NCBI GenBank assembly: GCA_903882745.1
Contig: CAIRYG010000002.1
Span: 219,020 to 283,019, forward strand
Length of the DNA: 64,000 bases
Source of the DNA: an uncultured Gemmatimonadota bacterium
GTDB taxonomy: Bacteria; Gemmatimonadota; Gemmatimonadetes; Gemmatimonadales; Gemmatimonadaceae
Direction of reading: 5' to 3'
Of the stretch, positions 1 to 7,676 are shown piece by piece. The stretch's first letter is position 1; each line of letters starts with the position of its first letter. The position numbers and the translations under genes are program-made. The notes below the pieces were generated by a model, which did not search any database, was not told the origin of the DNA, and worked only from the letters and a program-made list of their open reading frames with translations.

Positions 1-102
1 CGGGTAAACGCCTCGGAAAACCTTGGTGCCGGCGGCGCGACCTGGATGCCGACGATCAAGGTGCGCGAGTTCACCTTCAGTTCGTTGTCGGACGCCGTAT
101 AA
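1..102 (+). CDS. C-terminal end of an incoming protein (partial)
   Basis: An open frame enters from the left edge in frame 1 and ends at TAA (100-102), giving 33 residues that finish ...FTFSSLSDAV. Nothing in this tail identifies a family. It is accepted as real because the stop is followed 22 bases later by a strong hairpin and a gene converges from the other side, which is the normal layout for the end of a transcription unit. The last residue is not the aromatic typical of outer-membrane beta-barrels, so I do not propose one. Confidence 0.55.
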   Translation, partial: RVNASENLGAGGATWMPTIKVREFTFSSLSDAV

Positions 103-124
103 GGCGCTGGAAGTCGTATGCGAC

Positions 125-155
125 AGAGGCCGACTCGGTATTCGAGTCGGCCTCT
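125..155. terminator. Bidirectional hairpin between convergent genes
   Basis: A perfect 13-bp stem (AGAGGCCGACTCG and its complement) closes a 5-base loop GTATT. It lies between the stop of the left-edge gene and the stop of the minus-strand acyltransferase gene, so it can serve both. The uridine tract is weak on either strand. Confidence 0.7.
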
Positions 156-159
156 TGCG

Positions 160-954
160 TTACTCCGACGGCGCGCCAGCCATGGCGCTCACCACGGCCT
201 CGCGCGACCAATGGGCGAGGGCACGCGCATCGAGACGCGCAGGCTCGGGCTCATGAGCAACCCAGGTGATGCACGGCGTGAGTCCTGGCGCGGCGACCAT
301 ACGCCGCAGATGCTTCGGAACCGTGTCGTCTTCGTCGACATAGCCCGCCACCTGCTGCTCGTGCGCCGGATACTCAACACAGGCCACCCACAGCGGCCGA
401 CCAGAGAGCCGGACCGATTCAAACAGCGCCGCCTTAAATGGCAGCACGCCGTTGCCATAGGACGTCGCCGCCTCGGGGAACACAATCACGTGCACACCGG
501 CCCGCATCAGATCGGCAAGCTCGGACAGGTGACGGCGCAAGGCACGCGCCGAACGGCGGTCGACAAACACACAGCCACCCAGACGACAGAGAAACCCAAT
601 CACAGGAGTTTCCTCCACGTCAGTCGATGTCACAAACACGGCCGGTCGCTGTGCGGCCAACAGGAAGATGTCGACGTACGAGATGTGATTCGCTACCGTC
701 ATGCCCGCGCCGCTCGGCGCCTGCGCGAGTCTGTTCCGTGACGAGAGCCTCACCCCAAGACTGCGGATGAACCACGGGCTCATGCGATGCACCCATCGCG
801 CACGGGCGAGGCGTTGATCGATCGGCCGACGCCGCAGGAGGCTCACCAAGCCTAACCCCACCGTCGTAAAACTCGCCACGAGGAAGATGGCCACGAGTCG
901 CGCGATTGAACGGAGTCCGTTCAATCCCAGCGGAAGTGTTGCGCGAACGGGCAC
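160..954 (-). CDS. olsA: 1-acyl-sn-glycerol-3-phosphate acyltransferase family protein (OlsA/PlsC-like)
   Basis: Membrane-associated O-acyltransferase of the PlsC family, which moves an acyl chain onto a lyso-lipid hydroxyl. With the GTG start at 954 it has 264 residues, normal for the family. A hydrophobic segment at about 19-40 would anchor it. The catalytic H-X4-D motif is NHISYVD (H90, D95), block II is VDRRSAR at about 131, and block III is FPEAATSYG at about 159. The frame stays open upstream into the neighbouring gene, but that extension is low-complexity and overlaps olsB, so I reject it. The upstream gene is an OlsB-type N-acyltransferase, which suggests the lyso-ornithine lipid acylation step (OlsA). 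A role in ordinary phosphatidic acid synthesis cannot be excluded from sequence. Confidence 0.8.
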   Translation of the reverse strand: MPVRATLPLGLNGLRSIARLVAIFLVASFTTVGLGLVSLLRRRPIDQRLARARWVHRMSPWFIRSLGVRLSSRNRLAQAPSGAGMTVANHISYVDIFLLAAQRPAVFVTSTDVEETPVIGFLCRLGGCVFVDRRSARALRRHLSELADLMRAGVHVIVFPEAATSYGNGVLPFKAALFESVRLSGRPLWVACVEYPAHEQQVAGYVDEDDTVPKHLRRMVAAPGLTPCITWVAHEPEPARLDARALAHWSREAVVSAMAGAPSE

Positions 955-1070
955 AGACTGCGTCAGAGGAACTCCGAAAAAGTAGCGGACAGGAAGCAGC
1001 GGCGACCCGACGCACGAATCTACGACGTCAGCACCGATGGTGAAATAGGCGCATGACCGGAGAAAACAAA

Positions 1071-1101
1071 ACGGGCCGCCTCCCGCTGGGAGCCGGCCCG
1101 T
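1071..1101 (-). terminator. Rho-independent terminator downstream of olsB
   Basis: A 14-bp stem with one mismatch (arms 1071-1084 and 1088-1101) around a GCT loop. Read on the minus strand it is followed by a T-rich tract (complement of 1061-1070). It lies 27 bases after the olsB stop and before olsA. It is nearly identical in sequence to the hairpin at 2118-2150. Confidence 0.8.
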
Positions 1102-1127
1102 TCTCGGAGTACCGTGAGCCAGCTCAC

Positions 1128-2006
1128 TCACCCACGCGGGGGAAGCGGGAATACGGTCAGTAGGTCGAGACACCGGAACTCGCGATCGTAGGCGGGCGGG
1201 GCAATCACATAGGCCCCCGCACGAATGTACGACCGGAGCAGCGCCGGTAAAATTGCAGACGCGCCTGACACCGGAGGTTCCCCTGCGTTCGCCACGTCCC
1301 AGACATGGCGCATATCGCGCGTCATCTCGTAGCGTTTCTGCGGAACCACCCCCTGAAGCGGGCGCAACGCGTGCAGCGAGTCCAACTCCTGCCGCAACCC
1401 GCCAAGCAGGGTCACACTTGCAGCGCCACGCTCGAACGTCGGCGGGCAGATCACGCTCGAACAGCCGAACATCTGGTCGGCACCCTGCGACCGCGCCACG
1501 TCCACGAGCCCCTTCCACAGCATGCGAAGGACCGCACCGTTGCGATGCTCCGGATGCACGCAGGCGCGCCCGAGTTCGAGTCGAACGCCCGGGCGCGCGA
1601 GGAACGGCCCCAGGGCGAATTCACGCGCGGAGTAGAACCCCATCCGACTCGTCTCCGCCACCAAGCGATAGACACCAACGGGCAGGCGTGTCGTGCGGTC
1701 GATCACTGCCAAATGAATCGAGTGCCGGTCGAACCCGTCCACGTCGAGGCGGAAGATCGACGGCGGAGACCCGTACTCGGCACGAAACACATCGTACCGC
1801 AACTGGAACACCTTGCGGAGTTCGCGCCGGTCGCTGATCACGCGGCATTCATAGCGTGTGCCGACCGCGTCGACGCCGACCGGCTTTAGCGCGAGTTGGC
1901 CGTGGGTGCGGAACGCATCAGCCATCGCCCACTGCATGAGCGTGCCGGCGTGGCCCACTGAGCCGCGCACGAGTCGCAGAGGCGCCAATCGTTGTTGTGA
2001 CGGCAT
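1128..2006 (-). CDS. olsB: OlsB-like GNAT-fold N-acyltransferase
   Basis: Member of the acyltransferase family (Acetyltransf_5 type) that includes OlsB, which joins a 3-hydroxy fatty acid from acyl carrier protein to the alpha-amino group of ornithine to make lyso-ornithine lipid. Recognisable segments are FQLRYDVFRAEYG near residue 70, the acyl-carrier binding stretch VRLELGRACVHPEHRNGAVLRM near the middle (split here only for description), and FGCSSV after it. The length of 292 residues is typical. ATG at 2006 is chosen; GTG at 2012, two codons earlier, is also possible. A good GGAGGTGA sits about 40 bases upstream of the start but no in-frame start lies next to it. The neighbour olsA would supply the second acylation. 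Related N-acyl amino acid synthases are the main alternative. Confidence 0.75.
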   Translation of the reverse strand: MPSQQRLAPLRLVRGSVGHAGTLMQWAMADAFRTHGQLALKPVGVDAVGTRYECRVISDRRELRKVFQLRYDVFRAEYGSPPSIFRLDVDGFDRHSIHLAVIDRTTRLPVGVYRLVAETSRMGFYSAREFALGPFLARPGVRLELGRACVHPEHRNGAVLRMLWKGLVDVARSQGADQMFGCSSVICPPTFERGAASVTLLGGLRQELDSLHALRPLQGVVPQKRYEMTRDMRHVWDVANAGEPPVSGASAILPALLRSYIRAGAYVIAPPAYDREFRCLDLLTVFPLPPRG

Positions 2007-2117
2007 AGACACACGACCTGAGGGATGAGGGACGCAATAACTTTCACCTCCTGCGGTCAGTGTCTCGCAATTTTTGTGTCAGTGTTCGGTCACGGATGTC
2101 AGGGCGCTCAGAACGAC

Positions 2118-2150
2118 AACGGGCCGGCTCCCCGTGGGAGCCGGCCCGTT
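2118..2150 (-). terminator. Perfect hairpin terminator downstream of the sigma-factor operon
   Basis: A perfect 15-bp stem (AACGGGCCGGCTCCC with its complement) and a 3-base CGT loop, 17 bases after the stop of the small anti-sigma-like gene. The following minus-strand sequence is only moderately T-rich. The same stem sequence recurs at 1071-1101. Confidence 0.75.
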
Positions 2151-2166
2151 CGTCGTACACGGCACA

Positions 2167-2460
2167 TTAGCCGCGTGCGATTGCGTCCATAATCTGCGAC
2201 GACATGCTCGCCGGGGTGGTCATGCTGCGACGGCGGCCCACTTCGGCCTGCACGCCACTCCACAACGCGAACGACGTGCCATCGGCCTTGAGCTCCTGCT
2301 CGCTGACCGGCTCACCGTCGAGCCACGCATGGAGCGCGGACGACATGGTGGCGGACTCGAGCGGAACTTCACGGTCGATCATGGGATCCTGTGACTGCGC
2401 ACGCGGCGCGGCCAGTTCTTCGCGACCCGACTCACGTGGGTCCAAGTGTTCCATCATCAT
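2167..2460 (-). CDS. Small putative anti-sigma or regulatory partner of the ECF sigma factor
   Basis: A 97-residue soluble protein whose start overlaps the sigma-factor stop as ATGA (2457-2460), so it is translationally coupled to it. It has no membrane segment and no cysteine or histidine zinc motif of the ZAS type. The segment ALHAWLDGEPVSEQEL followed by SFALWSGVQAEV and SSQIMDAI resembles the helical N-terminal sigma-binding domain of RseA-type anti-sigma factors, but this is a loose pattern match. Three ATG codons are consecutive at the start. If it is an anti-sigma factor it would be cytoplasmic, and how it senses a signal is unclear. The position next to the sigma gene is the strongest evidence. 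Confidence 0.6.
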   Translation of the reverse strand: MMMEHLDPRESGREELAAPRAQSQDPMIDREVPLESATMSSALHAWLDGEPVSEQELKADGTSFALWSGVQAEVGRRRSMTTPASMSSQIMDAIARG

Positions 2461-3020
2461 GGTGCTCGCTCCTCCAAAAGCTTTTGCAGCGCCTCACGGG
2501 CGCGGTGAACGCGCATTTTGAGTGCGCCGACCGACGTATTCAGCAGCTCCGCCATCTCCTCGTAGGATCGCCCTTCCACGTGCTTCATCACGAAGGCTTC
2601 TCGCAATGAGGCTGGCAACGAGGCCAGCGCACGGTCGAGGTGACCACGAAGCTCCCCCCGGTCCAGCTCTTCTTCAGGGGTCTCGTATCCAGACGGTTGA
2701 TCGTCTTCTTCGTAACTGAGATGGGTCCGGCGGATGTTTTTGAGCCAGTCCTTGCACCCATTGGCCACAATCCGGAAGACCCAGGCATCGAAGCGGCCGC
2801 GCACCTCACCGAGGTGGTGGAACGCCTTGATAAACGAGTTCTGCAGGATGTCAGCCGCATCATCCGGACTCCCCGTCATGCCGACGGCATGCCGGTACAA
2901 CGGATCGCTATAACGAACAATCAGCAGCGAAAACGCCTGCTGGTCGCCGGCGAGGACGCGATCGATAATAGCCTGATCGGCGTCTTCCGGAAGCTCCGTA
3001 GGGGGAACAGCCGCGGTCAT
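2457..3020 (-). CDS. ECF-family RNA polymerase sigma factor
   Basis: A 187-residue sigma-70 factor with regions 2 and 4 only. Region 2 carries the typical RYSDPLYRHAVGMTG and DAADILQNSFIKAFHHL segments with AWVFRIVANGCKDWLK for -10 recognition. Region 4 shows LPASLREAFVMKHVEGRSYEEMAEL followed by the recognition helix GALKMRVHRAREAL. It would redirect RNA polymerase to a small set of promoters. ATG at 3020 is chosen; GTG at 3026 or 3047 is also in frame, and a GGGAGG sits just before the latter two. The small downstream gene overlaps its stop and is the likely partner. No target promoter is evident with certainty in the window. Confidence 0.93.
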   Translation of the reverse strand: MTAAVPPTELPEDADQAIIDRVLAGDQQAFSLLIVRYSDPLYRHAVGMTGSPDDAADILQNSFIKAFHHLGEVRGRFDAWVFRIVANGCKDWLKNIRRTHLSYEEDDQPSGYETPEEELDRGELRGHLDRALASLPASLREAFVMKHVEGRSYEEMAELLNTSVGALKMRVHRAREALQKLLEERAP

Positions 3021-3201
3021 GGTCACGACGCTAGTGTAACCTCCCACGCGCCTCGACGACAGACCTTGCCGGAGCCGCAGCCCCGAAGGGTTACAGCCTC
3101 GTCACATCCTAAGGACGAATGCCGCGGCGTCGGGTAACGGCGCGCGCCGTCACGGACGACGGGCCGGAGTTTCTTCGGGCGCATCACAGCCGCGGCGCGG
3201 G

Positions 3202-4488
3202 TCACGGACACAACTGCGCGGCGGCAACGCCGGTCGGCTTGGCCGTGGGGAGCGCAAACCCGTACTTCGCGTTCACCGACTCGGCGACAATGCTCGCGAT
3301 CACCTGATGCCCCGCGACATTCGGGTGTAGCCCATCGAGGGAGATGTACTGACCATAGGGCGAGGTGCAGCCGAGTTCCGCGGTGGACCGATACGCGCCA
3401 CGCGCCGTCATCGCGGCATCGAACAGCGCGCTGATATCGGCAAACGCCCAACCTTTGCTCTGCGCCACCGACCGCAGCGTGCTGTTCATTGCCGTGGCCT
3501 GCGCGTCGAGCGTCGCCACATCGGCAGCGGTCAGAATAAAATCGTCGGCTCCCGCCACATCGGTGCACGAGAAGGGACGCGACGTTCCCATGCCCGCGGC
3601 CAGATACGCAAGCACCGGAACGACGGCCGGTGTGTAGATGAGATTCGTGCTCCCGCTGCAGTCGGCGTTCACCGTGATTCCGGCGGCCGCGAGTGCCACC
3701 CGATCGCTCCAGAGGTCGTCGCCCGTGCGGAGTCCCACCGTGCGCGACGGCATCGGCACACTGAGCACCACCGCGCGTGCGCCAGTGGTGGAGACGCTGT
3801 CGGCAATGGCGCGGAAGATCGTGTCAAACTTTGCCGCGGGCACATAGGTCCAGAGCGCACTCTGGGTGTAGCTCGTGGCGGCCACGAGTCGCCCGCGCAC
3901 AATGGCAGGGAGCAACTCACCCCAGCCGAGTTCGAGCGAGACGAAGGTGGGCAGCTGCACAATCATCGCGGTGACCTGCGACTGCGTGCTCGCGAGCACC
4001 AGCGGGTACCGCGCGCGGTCGAGGTACGGGGCGAGCCCCGCGCCGGTGATGGACTTGGGGGTGGTGTGCAGCGCGTCGTACGCCGTGGCGTTGAGTAGGG
4101 CCAGGTTGTTGAGCGGGAGTGTGTCGACGCCGCGAGCGCCGGCGCAGACGGTGTCGCTCACCGTGATGGCGCGTCCGTCGAGCCGAAGCCCAGTGCGAAG
4201 CGGCGCCACGCGCGGGGCGGGGCACCCTGGGGTGGCGAGTTGCGGCGCCACGAACCGCGCGCCCGCGCTGTGCGCGAGAAGCGAGGCCCACCCCTGCACC
4301 TGCGAGTCGTAGAGGACACCGCTGCCCTGAGCACCCATCGTCAGCCCCGTACCGATCGCATAAAAGCGACTGAGCGCGCTTGCCCCCTGCACGGCGGCGG
4401 TCGGCGCAGTGCCATTGTCGCACGACACAACACCCGCGACGAGCACGAGGGTGAGGATCGCGAGACGACGAAACACGGAGTGGATCAT
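3202..4488 (-). CDS. SGNH/GDSL hydrolase-like lipoprotein lacking the nucleophilic serine
   Basis: A 428-residue exported protein. The N-terminus MIHSVFRRLAILTLVLVAG ends in VVSC at about 20-23, a lipoprotein signal. Block I of the SGNH fold should read GDS or GTS, but here it is GTGLTMG (residues 46-52), so glycine stands where the serine nucleophile belongs; the codon is clearly GGG. The asparagine block also appears as GWGELLP rather than GxND. The C-terminal catalytic pair survives as DGLHP (D385, H388). It may be a non-catalytic carbohydrate or lipid binding relative, or use a different mechanism. ATG at 4488 is used because it starts the signal peptide; the frame is open further upstream. 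Confidence 0.75.
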   Translation of the reverse strand: MIHSVFRRLAILTLVLVAGVVSCDNGTAPTAAVQGASALSRFYAIGTGLTMGAQGSGVLYDSQVQGWASLLAHSAGARFVAPQLATPGCPAPRVAPLRTGLRLDGRAITVSDTVCAGARGVDTLPLNNLALLNATAYDALHTTPKSITGAGLAPYLDRARYPLVLASTQSQVTAMIVQLPTFVSLELGWGELLPAIVRGRLVAATSYTQSALWTYVPAAKFDTIFRAIADSVSTTGARAVVLSVPMPSRTVGLRTGDDLWSDRVALAAAGITVNADCSGSTNLIYTPAVVPVLAYLAAGMGTSRPFSCTDVAGADDFILTAADVATLDAQATAMNSTLRSVAQSKGWAFADISALFDAAMTARGAYRSTAELGCTSPYGQYISLDGLHPNVAGHQVIASIVAESVNAKYGFALPTAKPTGVAAAQLCP

Positions 4489-4514
4489 TGCCTGAATTCT
4501 AATCGGGGCACCTC

Positions 4515-5630
4515 TCAGGCGTGACGGAATGCCTCCCATCCGTGTGCGCGCACCAGGGCGGAATGTTCACCCAGGCGAGGCGGATCGCGGCGCACCGTTC
4601 CCGGCGCCTGCGGCGCGACCCCGCTTTGCGGCGAGGCGTCCACGTCGCGGAGCGCTTCGCGCACGCCACGCACAATGCCGCACGGCACACCTGCCGCATT
4701 GAGCGCGGCAATCCATGTCGCGGCGCTCGCCGTTGCAACGCGCGCCGCGATCGTATCGACCACCAGGTCGCGATGTGCGAGGCGGCCGGCATTGGTCGCG
4801 TAGCGTGGATCGCCGAGCGGGGGGAGTTCCAGCGCGCGGACGAGTGCGGCGAACTGCGGGTCGTTGCCGACCGCGATCACCAGGGGCCGGTCGGCGGCAT
4901 CGAAAAGTTGATAGGGTACCAGATTGGCATGCGCGTTCCCCCAGCGCGCGGCATCGCGTCCCGTGACGAGGGTATTCTGCGCCACGTTCACCAGCGCGCC
5001 GACCGCCGAGTGGTAGAGTGCCACGCTCACTCGACGGTCTTCGGCGGGAACGGAGGCACCAGCGGTGAGCTGCGCGCGGGTGCCGACGAGGGCGGCCAGG
5101 AGCTGGATGGCGGCGTCCTTGCCGGTGATCACGTCAACGAAGGCCACGCCGGCGCGCATGGGGGCACCGTCGGGCTCGCCGTTGATGCTCATCCAGCCCG
5201 ATTCCGCCTGCACCACAAAGTCGTAGCCCGCCCGTGTGGAGTCGAGCCCGAAGCCGGTGATCGTGCACCAGACGAGCGCCGGATTGGCATGCAGTAGTTG
5301 CGCTGGGGTGATGCCGCGTCGTTCGAGGGTCCCGGGGAGGAAGTTGTCGACGACGGCATCGGCGCTGGCGATGAGGCTCGTGAGGAGCGCGCGATCGGAG
5401 GCATCTGCCAAGTCAGCAGTGCAGCTCAGCTTGTTGCGATTGGTGGAGAGGTAGTAGGCACTTTCGCCGCGATCGTCGAACGGCGGTCCCCATCCGCGGG
5501 AGTCATCACCGGTTACGGGGCGCTCAATTTTGATGACATCGGCGCCCAGATCGGCGAGTGTAGCGGTGCAATGTGGCCCCGCGAGCACCCGAGTGAGGTC
5601 GAGAATGCGGATTCCTTTGAGTGGAAGCAT
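4515..5630 (-). CDS. Class III (CaiB/BaiF family) acyl-CoA transferase
   Basis: A 371-residue cytoplasmic enzyme that transfers CoA between organic acids. It begins with the family hallmark LKGIRILDLTRVLAGP, followed by LADLGADVIKIERP. The catalytic aspartate, which forms the acyl-anhydride intermediate, is D166 in GVAFVDVITG. Length is typical (about 370-400). It stands alone: the SGNH-like gene follows on the same strand 26 bases after its stop, and no acyl-CoA dehydrogenase or racemase lies nearby, so the substrate cannot be named. An AT-rich intergenic region upstream probably holds its promoter. Confidence 0.9.
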   Translation of the reverse strand: MLPLKGIRILDLTRVLAGPHCTATLADLGADVIKIERPVTGDDSRGWGPPFDDRGESAYYLSTNRNKLSCTADLADASDRALLTSLIASADAVVDNFLPGTLERRGITPAQLLHANPALVWCTITGFGLDSTRAGYDFVVQAESGWMSINGEPDGAPMRAGVAFVDVITGKDAAIQLLAALVGTRAQLTAGASVPAEDRRVSVALYHSAVGALVNVAQNTLVTGRDAARWGNAHANLVPYQLFDAADRPLVIAVGNDPQFAALVRALELPPLGDPRYATNAGRLAHRDLVVDTIAARVATASAATWIAALNAAGVPCGIVRGVREALRDVDASPQSGVAPQAPGTVRRDPPRLGEHSALVRAHGWEAFRHA

Positions 5631-5765
5631 TGGCTAAAATGATTGTATTATGGCGTTATTATGTTCTATTACTGTCACTAAATAGCTGGTCTAAATGCAC
5701 GAATAAGCCAGAATTGGCACTCAAAAACGACCTTTTTCTGTCGCATCTCTTTATCAGTTAGTCAC

Positions 5766-5793
5766 TTGCGTAGATGTCGATAATTCATATACT
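5766..5793 (+). promoter_or_regulatory. Sigma-70-like promoter for the phasin-like gene
   Basis: A TTGCGT box (5766-5771) and a TATACT box (5788-5793) are separated by 16 bases inside an AT-rich stretch (5631-5800) that contrasts with the GC-rich surroundings. Transcription would start near 5800 and leave a leader of about 115 bases before the ATG at 5915. The same AT-rich stretch must also carry the promoter of the divergent CoA-transferase gene. Confidence 0.5.
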
Positions 5794-5806
5794 TGGCAGA
5801 ATCACT

Positions 5807-5860
5807 TCGCGCGGATTCTCGTGATTTTGGTCCAACGACCCAAAAGGTCGATCCGCGCGA
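5807..5860 (+). promoter_or_regulatory. Structured 5' leader with two competing hairpins
   Basis: A perfect 10-bp outer stem (TCGCGCGGAT 5807-5816 with ATCCGCGCGA 5851-5860) encloses a second hairpin, CGACC-CAAAA-GGTCG (5836-5850), which stacks directly on it. The same CGACC can alternatively pair with TTTTGGTC just upstream, so two exclusive folds exist. It lies between the predicted promoter and the phasin-like gene. I do not recognise a known riboswitch. Confidence 0.45.
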
Positions 5861-5914
5861 GCCTCGGTGTCACGTCACGAGCGACACCTGCTCTATCGCG
5901 GAGCATATAACAGA

Positions 5915-6463
5915 ATGACTGACAAGACTCCTGCGGCCGCCAAGGGCGCCGCGGCCGGAACGCCCGACTCGGCGGCAACGCCCGCTACGCCCGTACGTCG
6001 TAGTCCGGGCCATCGTGGCGCGGATGTACGAGACACCGTGGCCGAAATGGCTGCCAAGGCGCATGAAATCAGCATGGAGGCCGGCAGCAAGATGTCGGGC
6101 GCCGTGCGAGACATTATCAATGCCGCCGCGGGACTGACGACGTTCGCCGTCGAGAGTGCCCGTGACTTGGTGCAGTTCATGGTTCGTCGCGGTCAGATGA
6201 CGCAGAATGAAGCCGACCGCTTGATTCGCGAGGCCGAAGAGGCGTGGTCCAAGAAACATAAGGGAATGAAGCCTCCCGCCCGAGTCGAGGTGAAGGCCCC
6301 AGTCAAAACGGCCGCCAAGCCGGCCGCCAAGCCCGCTGCGAAGCCGGCTGCAAAGGCGCCGGCGAAGCCAGCTGCCAAGCCAGCCGCCAAGCCCGCTGCA
6401 AAGCCGGCGGCGAAGGCACCGGCCAAGCCTGCTGCCAAGAAGACACCGGCGCCCAAGAAGTAA
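5915..6463 (+). CDS. Phasin-like protein with a histone-H1-like lysine/alanine/proline tail
   Basis: A 182-residue basic protein. The middle (about 50-115) is predicted helical and contains DLVQFMVRRGQMTQNEADRLIREAE, which resembles the helical domain of PhaI/PhaF phasins that coat polyhydroxyalkanoate granules. From about residue 128 it becomes a run of PAAK and PAKPAAK units, like the DNA-binding tails of PhaF and bacterial H1-type proteins. ATG at 5915 is chosen because GGAG lies about 11 bases before it and the upstream in-frame ATG lacks a site. A role linking granules or membranes to the nucleoid is plausible but unproven; no phaC or phaB is in the window. The low-complexity tail makes family assignment by similarity unreliable. 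Confidence 0.65.
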   Translation: MTDKTPAAAKGAAAGTPDSAATPATPVRRSPGHRGADVRDTVAEMAAKAHEISMEAGSKMSGAVRDIINAAAGLTTFAVESARDLVQFMVRRGQMTQNEADRLIREAEEAWSKKHKGMKPPARVEVKAPVKTAAKPAAKPAAKPAAKAPAKPAAKPAAKPAAKPAAKAPAKPAAKKTPAPKK

Positions 6464-6467
6464 GGGC

Positions 6468-6487
6468 GCCGGGATTTTTGTCCCGGC
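6468..6487 (+). terminator. Short hairpin with a T-rich loop after the phasin-like gene
   Basis: A 7-bp stem GCCGGGA/TCCCGGC holds a TTTTTG loop, 4 bases after the stop. There is no T tract after the stem, so it may only slow polymerase or protect RNA ends ahead of the M20 gene at 6495. Confidence 0.4.
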
Positions 6488-6494
6488 TGATCAC

Positions 6495-7676
6495 ATGACT
6501 CCGGTTACTGTTCCGCGCGGCGACGCGCTCGCACTTACGCGAGCGCTTGTCGCCGTGGATTCCCGCAATCCGGCCCTCGTGGTCGATGCGCCGGGCGAAC
6601 AGGCCGTCGCGCTCCGGTTGGCCGAGATCCTCACCAGTTGGGGACTCGACGTCACGCTGATGGACGCCGGCCCAGGACGACCAAACGTGGTTGCTCGGGC
6701 CAAGCATCCCGCCACCCACCGGTCGACCAACCGTTCCCTGCTCTTCAACGGCCACCTCGATACCGTCGGCGTCGAGGGGATGATGCACGCGCCGTGGGAC
6801 GCCGCCATTCGCGATGGCCGACTCTATGGGCGTGGTGCCACGGACATGAAAGCGGGGGTTGCCGCGATGTGCGCCGCGGCGGTGCACGCGCTCGACGCGG
6901 GGCTCGCTGGCGAGGTCATCATCACCGCAGTGGCGGATGAGGAATACGGCAGCATTGGCACGCGCGCGATCATCGACGCTGGAATCCGCGCCGATGCCGC
7001 GATCGTCACCGAGCCGACCCGACTCGCCATTGTTCCAGCGCACCGCGGCTTCGCGTGGGCGGACCTCACGGTGCATGGGCGCGCGGCCCACGGAAGTCGC
7101 TACGACATCGGCGTGGACGCCAACACCTTGGCCGCGCTCGTGATGGCCGAAGTGGAGCAGCATCAACACACCGTGCTGACCACACGCACGCATCCGTTGC
7201 TTGGCCGCGCGTCGGTCCACGCCGCGAATATCCGCGGTGGCTTGGGGCTCTCGACCTACTCCGACAAATGCGTGGTGTCGTATGAGCGCCGCACACTGCC
7301 GGGAGAATCGGCGGAGTCGTTTGCCGCCGAGTTACAGGGGGCGTGCGATCGTGTGCGGGCCGTGCGACCCGAACTGCGCGCGGAGATCGCCGTCGGCTTC
7401 TCGCAGGGGCCCAACGACATTTCGGTTGAGCACCCGATTGTGCGTGCGCTGGATGCGGCGCTGGTGGCAGAGCAGCGCCCCACGCCGATTGAAGGGCTCG
7501 CCTGCTGGACGGATGCCGCCTTGCTCTCCGCTGCGGGGATTCCCGCCATCTGCTTTGGCCCGGGCGACATCGCGTTGGCGCACGCCGCCGAGGAGTATGT
7601 GGAGGTGGAAGAGATTGCGATTGCCACGCGCGTGCTCACGCGCCTCGCGCTCGATTGGTGTGGAGTGGCGCGATAA
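6495..7676 (+). CDS. M20 family metallopeptidase/deacylase (ArgE/DapE-like)
   Basis: A 393-residue cytoplasmic zinc hydrolase. The two-metal site is intact: GHLDT (H87, D89), GRGATDMKAG (D117 bridging), DEE (catalytic E149 and E150), and a late histidine in DIALAHAAEEYV. The lid domain sits at about 180-290. The family removes acyl groups from amino acids (acetylornithine, succinyl-diaminopimelate) or cleaves dipeptides; sequence alone does not choose. Its stop overlaps the next start as TAATG, so it is the first gene of a coupled set with the 72-residue protein and the RNase HI homologue. No arginine or lysine synthesis gene is adjacent. Confidence 0.88.
   Translation: MTPVTVPRGDALALTRALVAVDSRNPALVVDAPGEQAVALRLAEILTSWGLDVTLMDAGPGRPNVVARAKHPATHRSTNRSLLFNGHLDTVGVEGMMHAPWDAAIRDGRLYGRGATDMKAGVAAMCAAAVHALDAGLAGEVIITAVADEEYGSIGTRAIIDAGIRADAAIVTEPTRLAIVPAHRGFAWADLTVHGRAAHGSRYDIGVDANTLAALVMAEVEQHQHTVLTTRTHPLLGRASVHAANIRGGLGLSTYSDKCVVSYERRTLPGESAESFAAELQGACDRVRAVRPELRAEIAVGFSQGPNDISVEHPIVRALDAALVAEQRPTPIEGLACWTDAALLSAAGIPAICFGPGDIALAHAAEEYVEVEEIAIATRVLTRLALDWCGVAR

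Noticed and set aside
955..1518. N-terminal extension of about 188 residues on the OlsA-like protein
   Set aside because: It is Arg/Gly/Cys-rich, overlaps olsB on the same strand in another frame, and has no resemblance to the family; GTG 954 gives the normal length.
3060..3125. ECF-type autoregulatory promoter before the sigma gene
   Set aside because: A TGTAACC element is present on the minus strand but I find no CGTC-type -10 at the right spacing.
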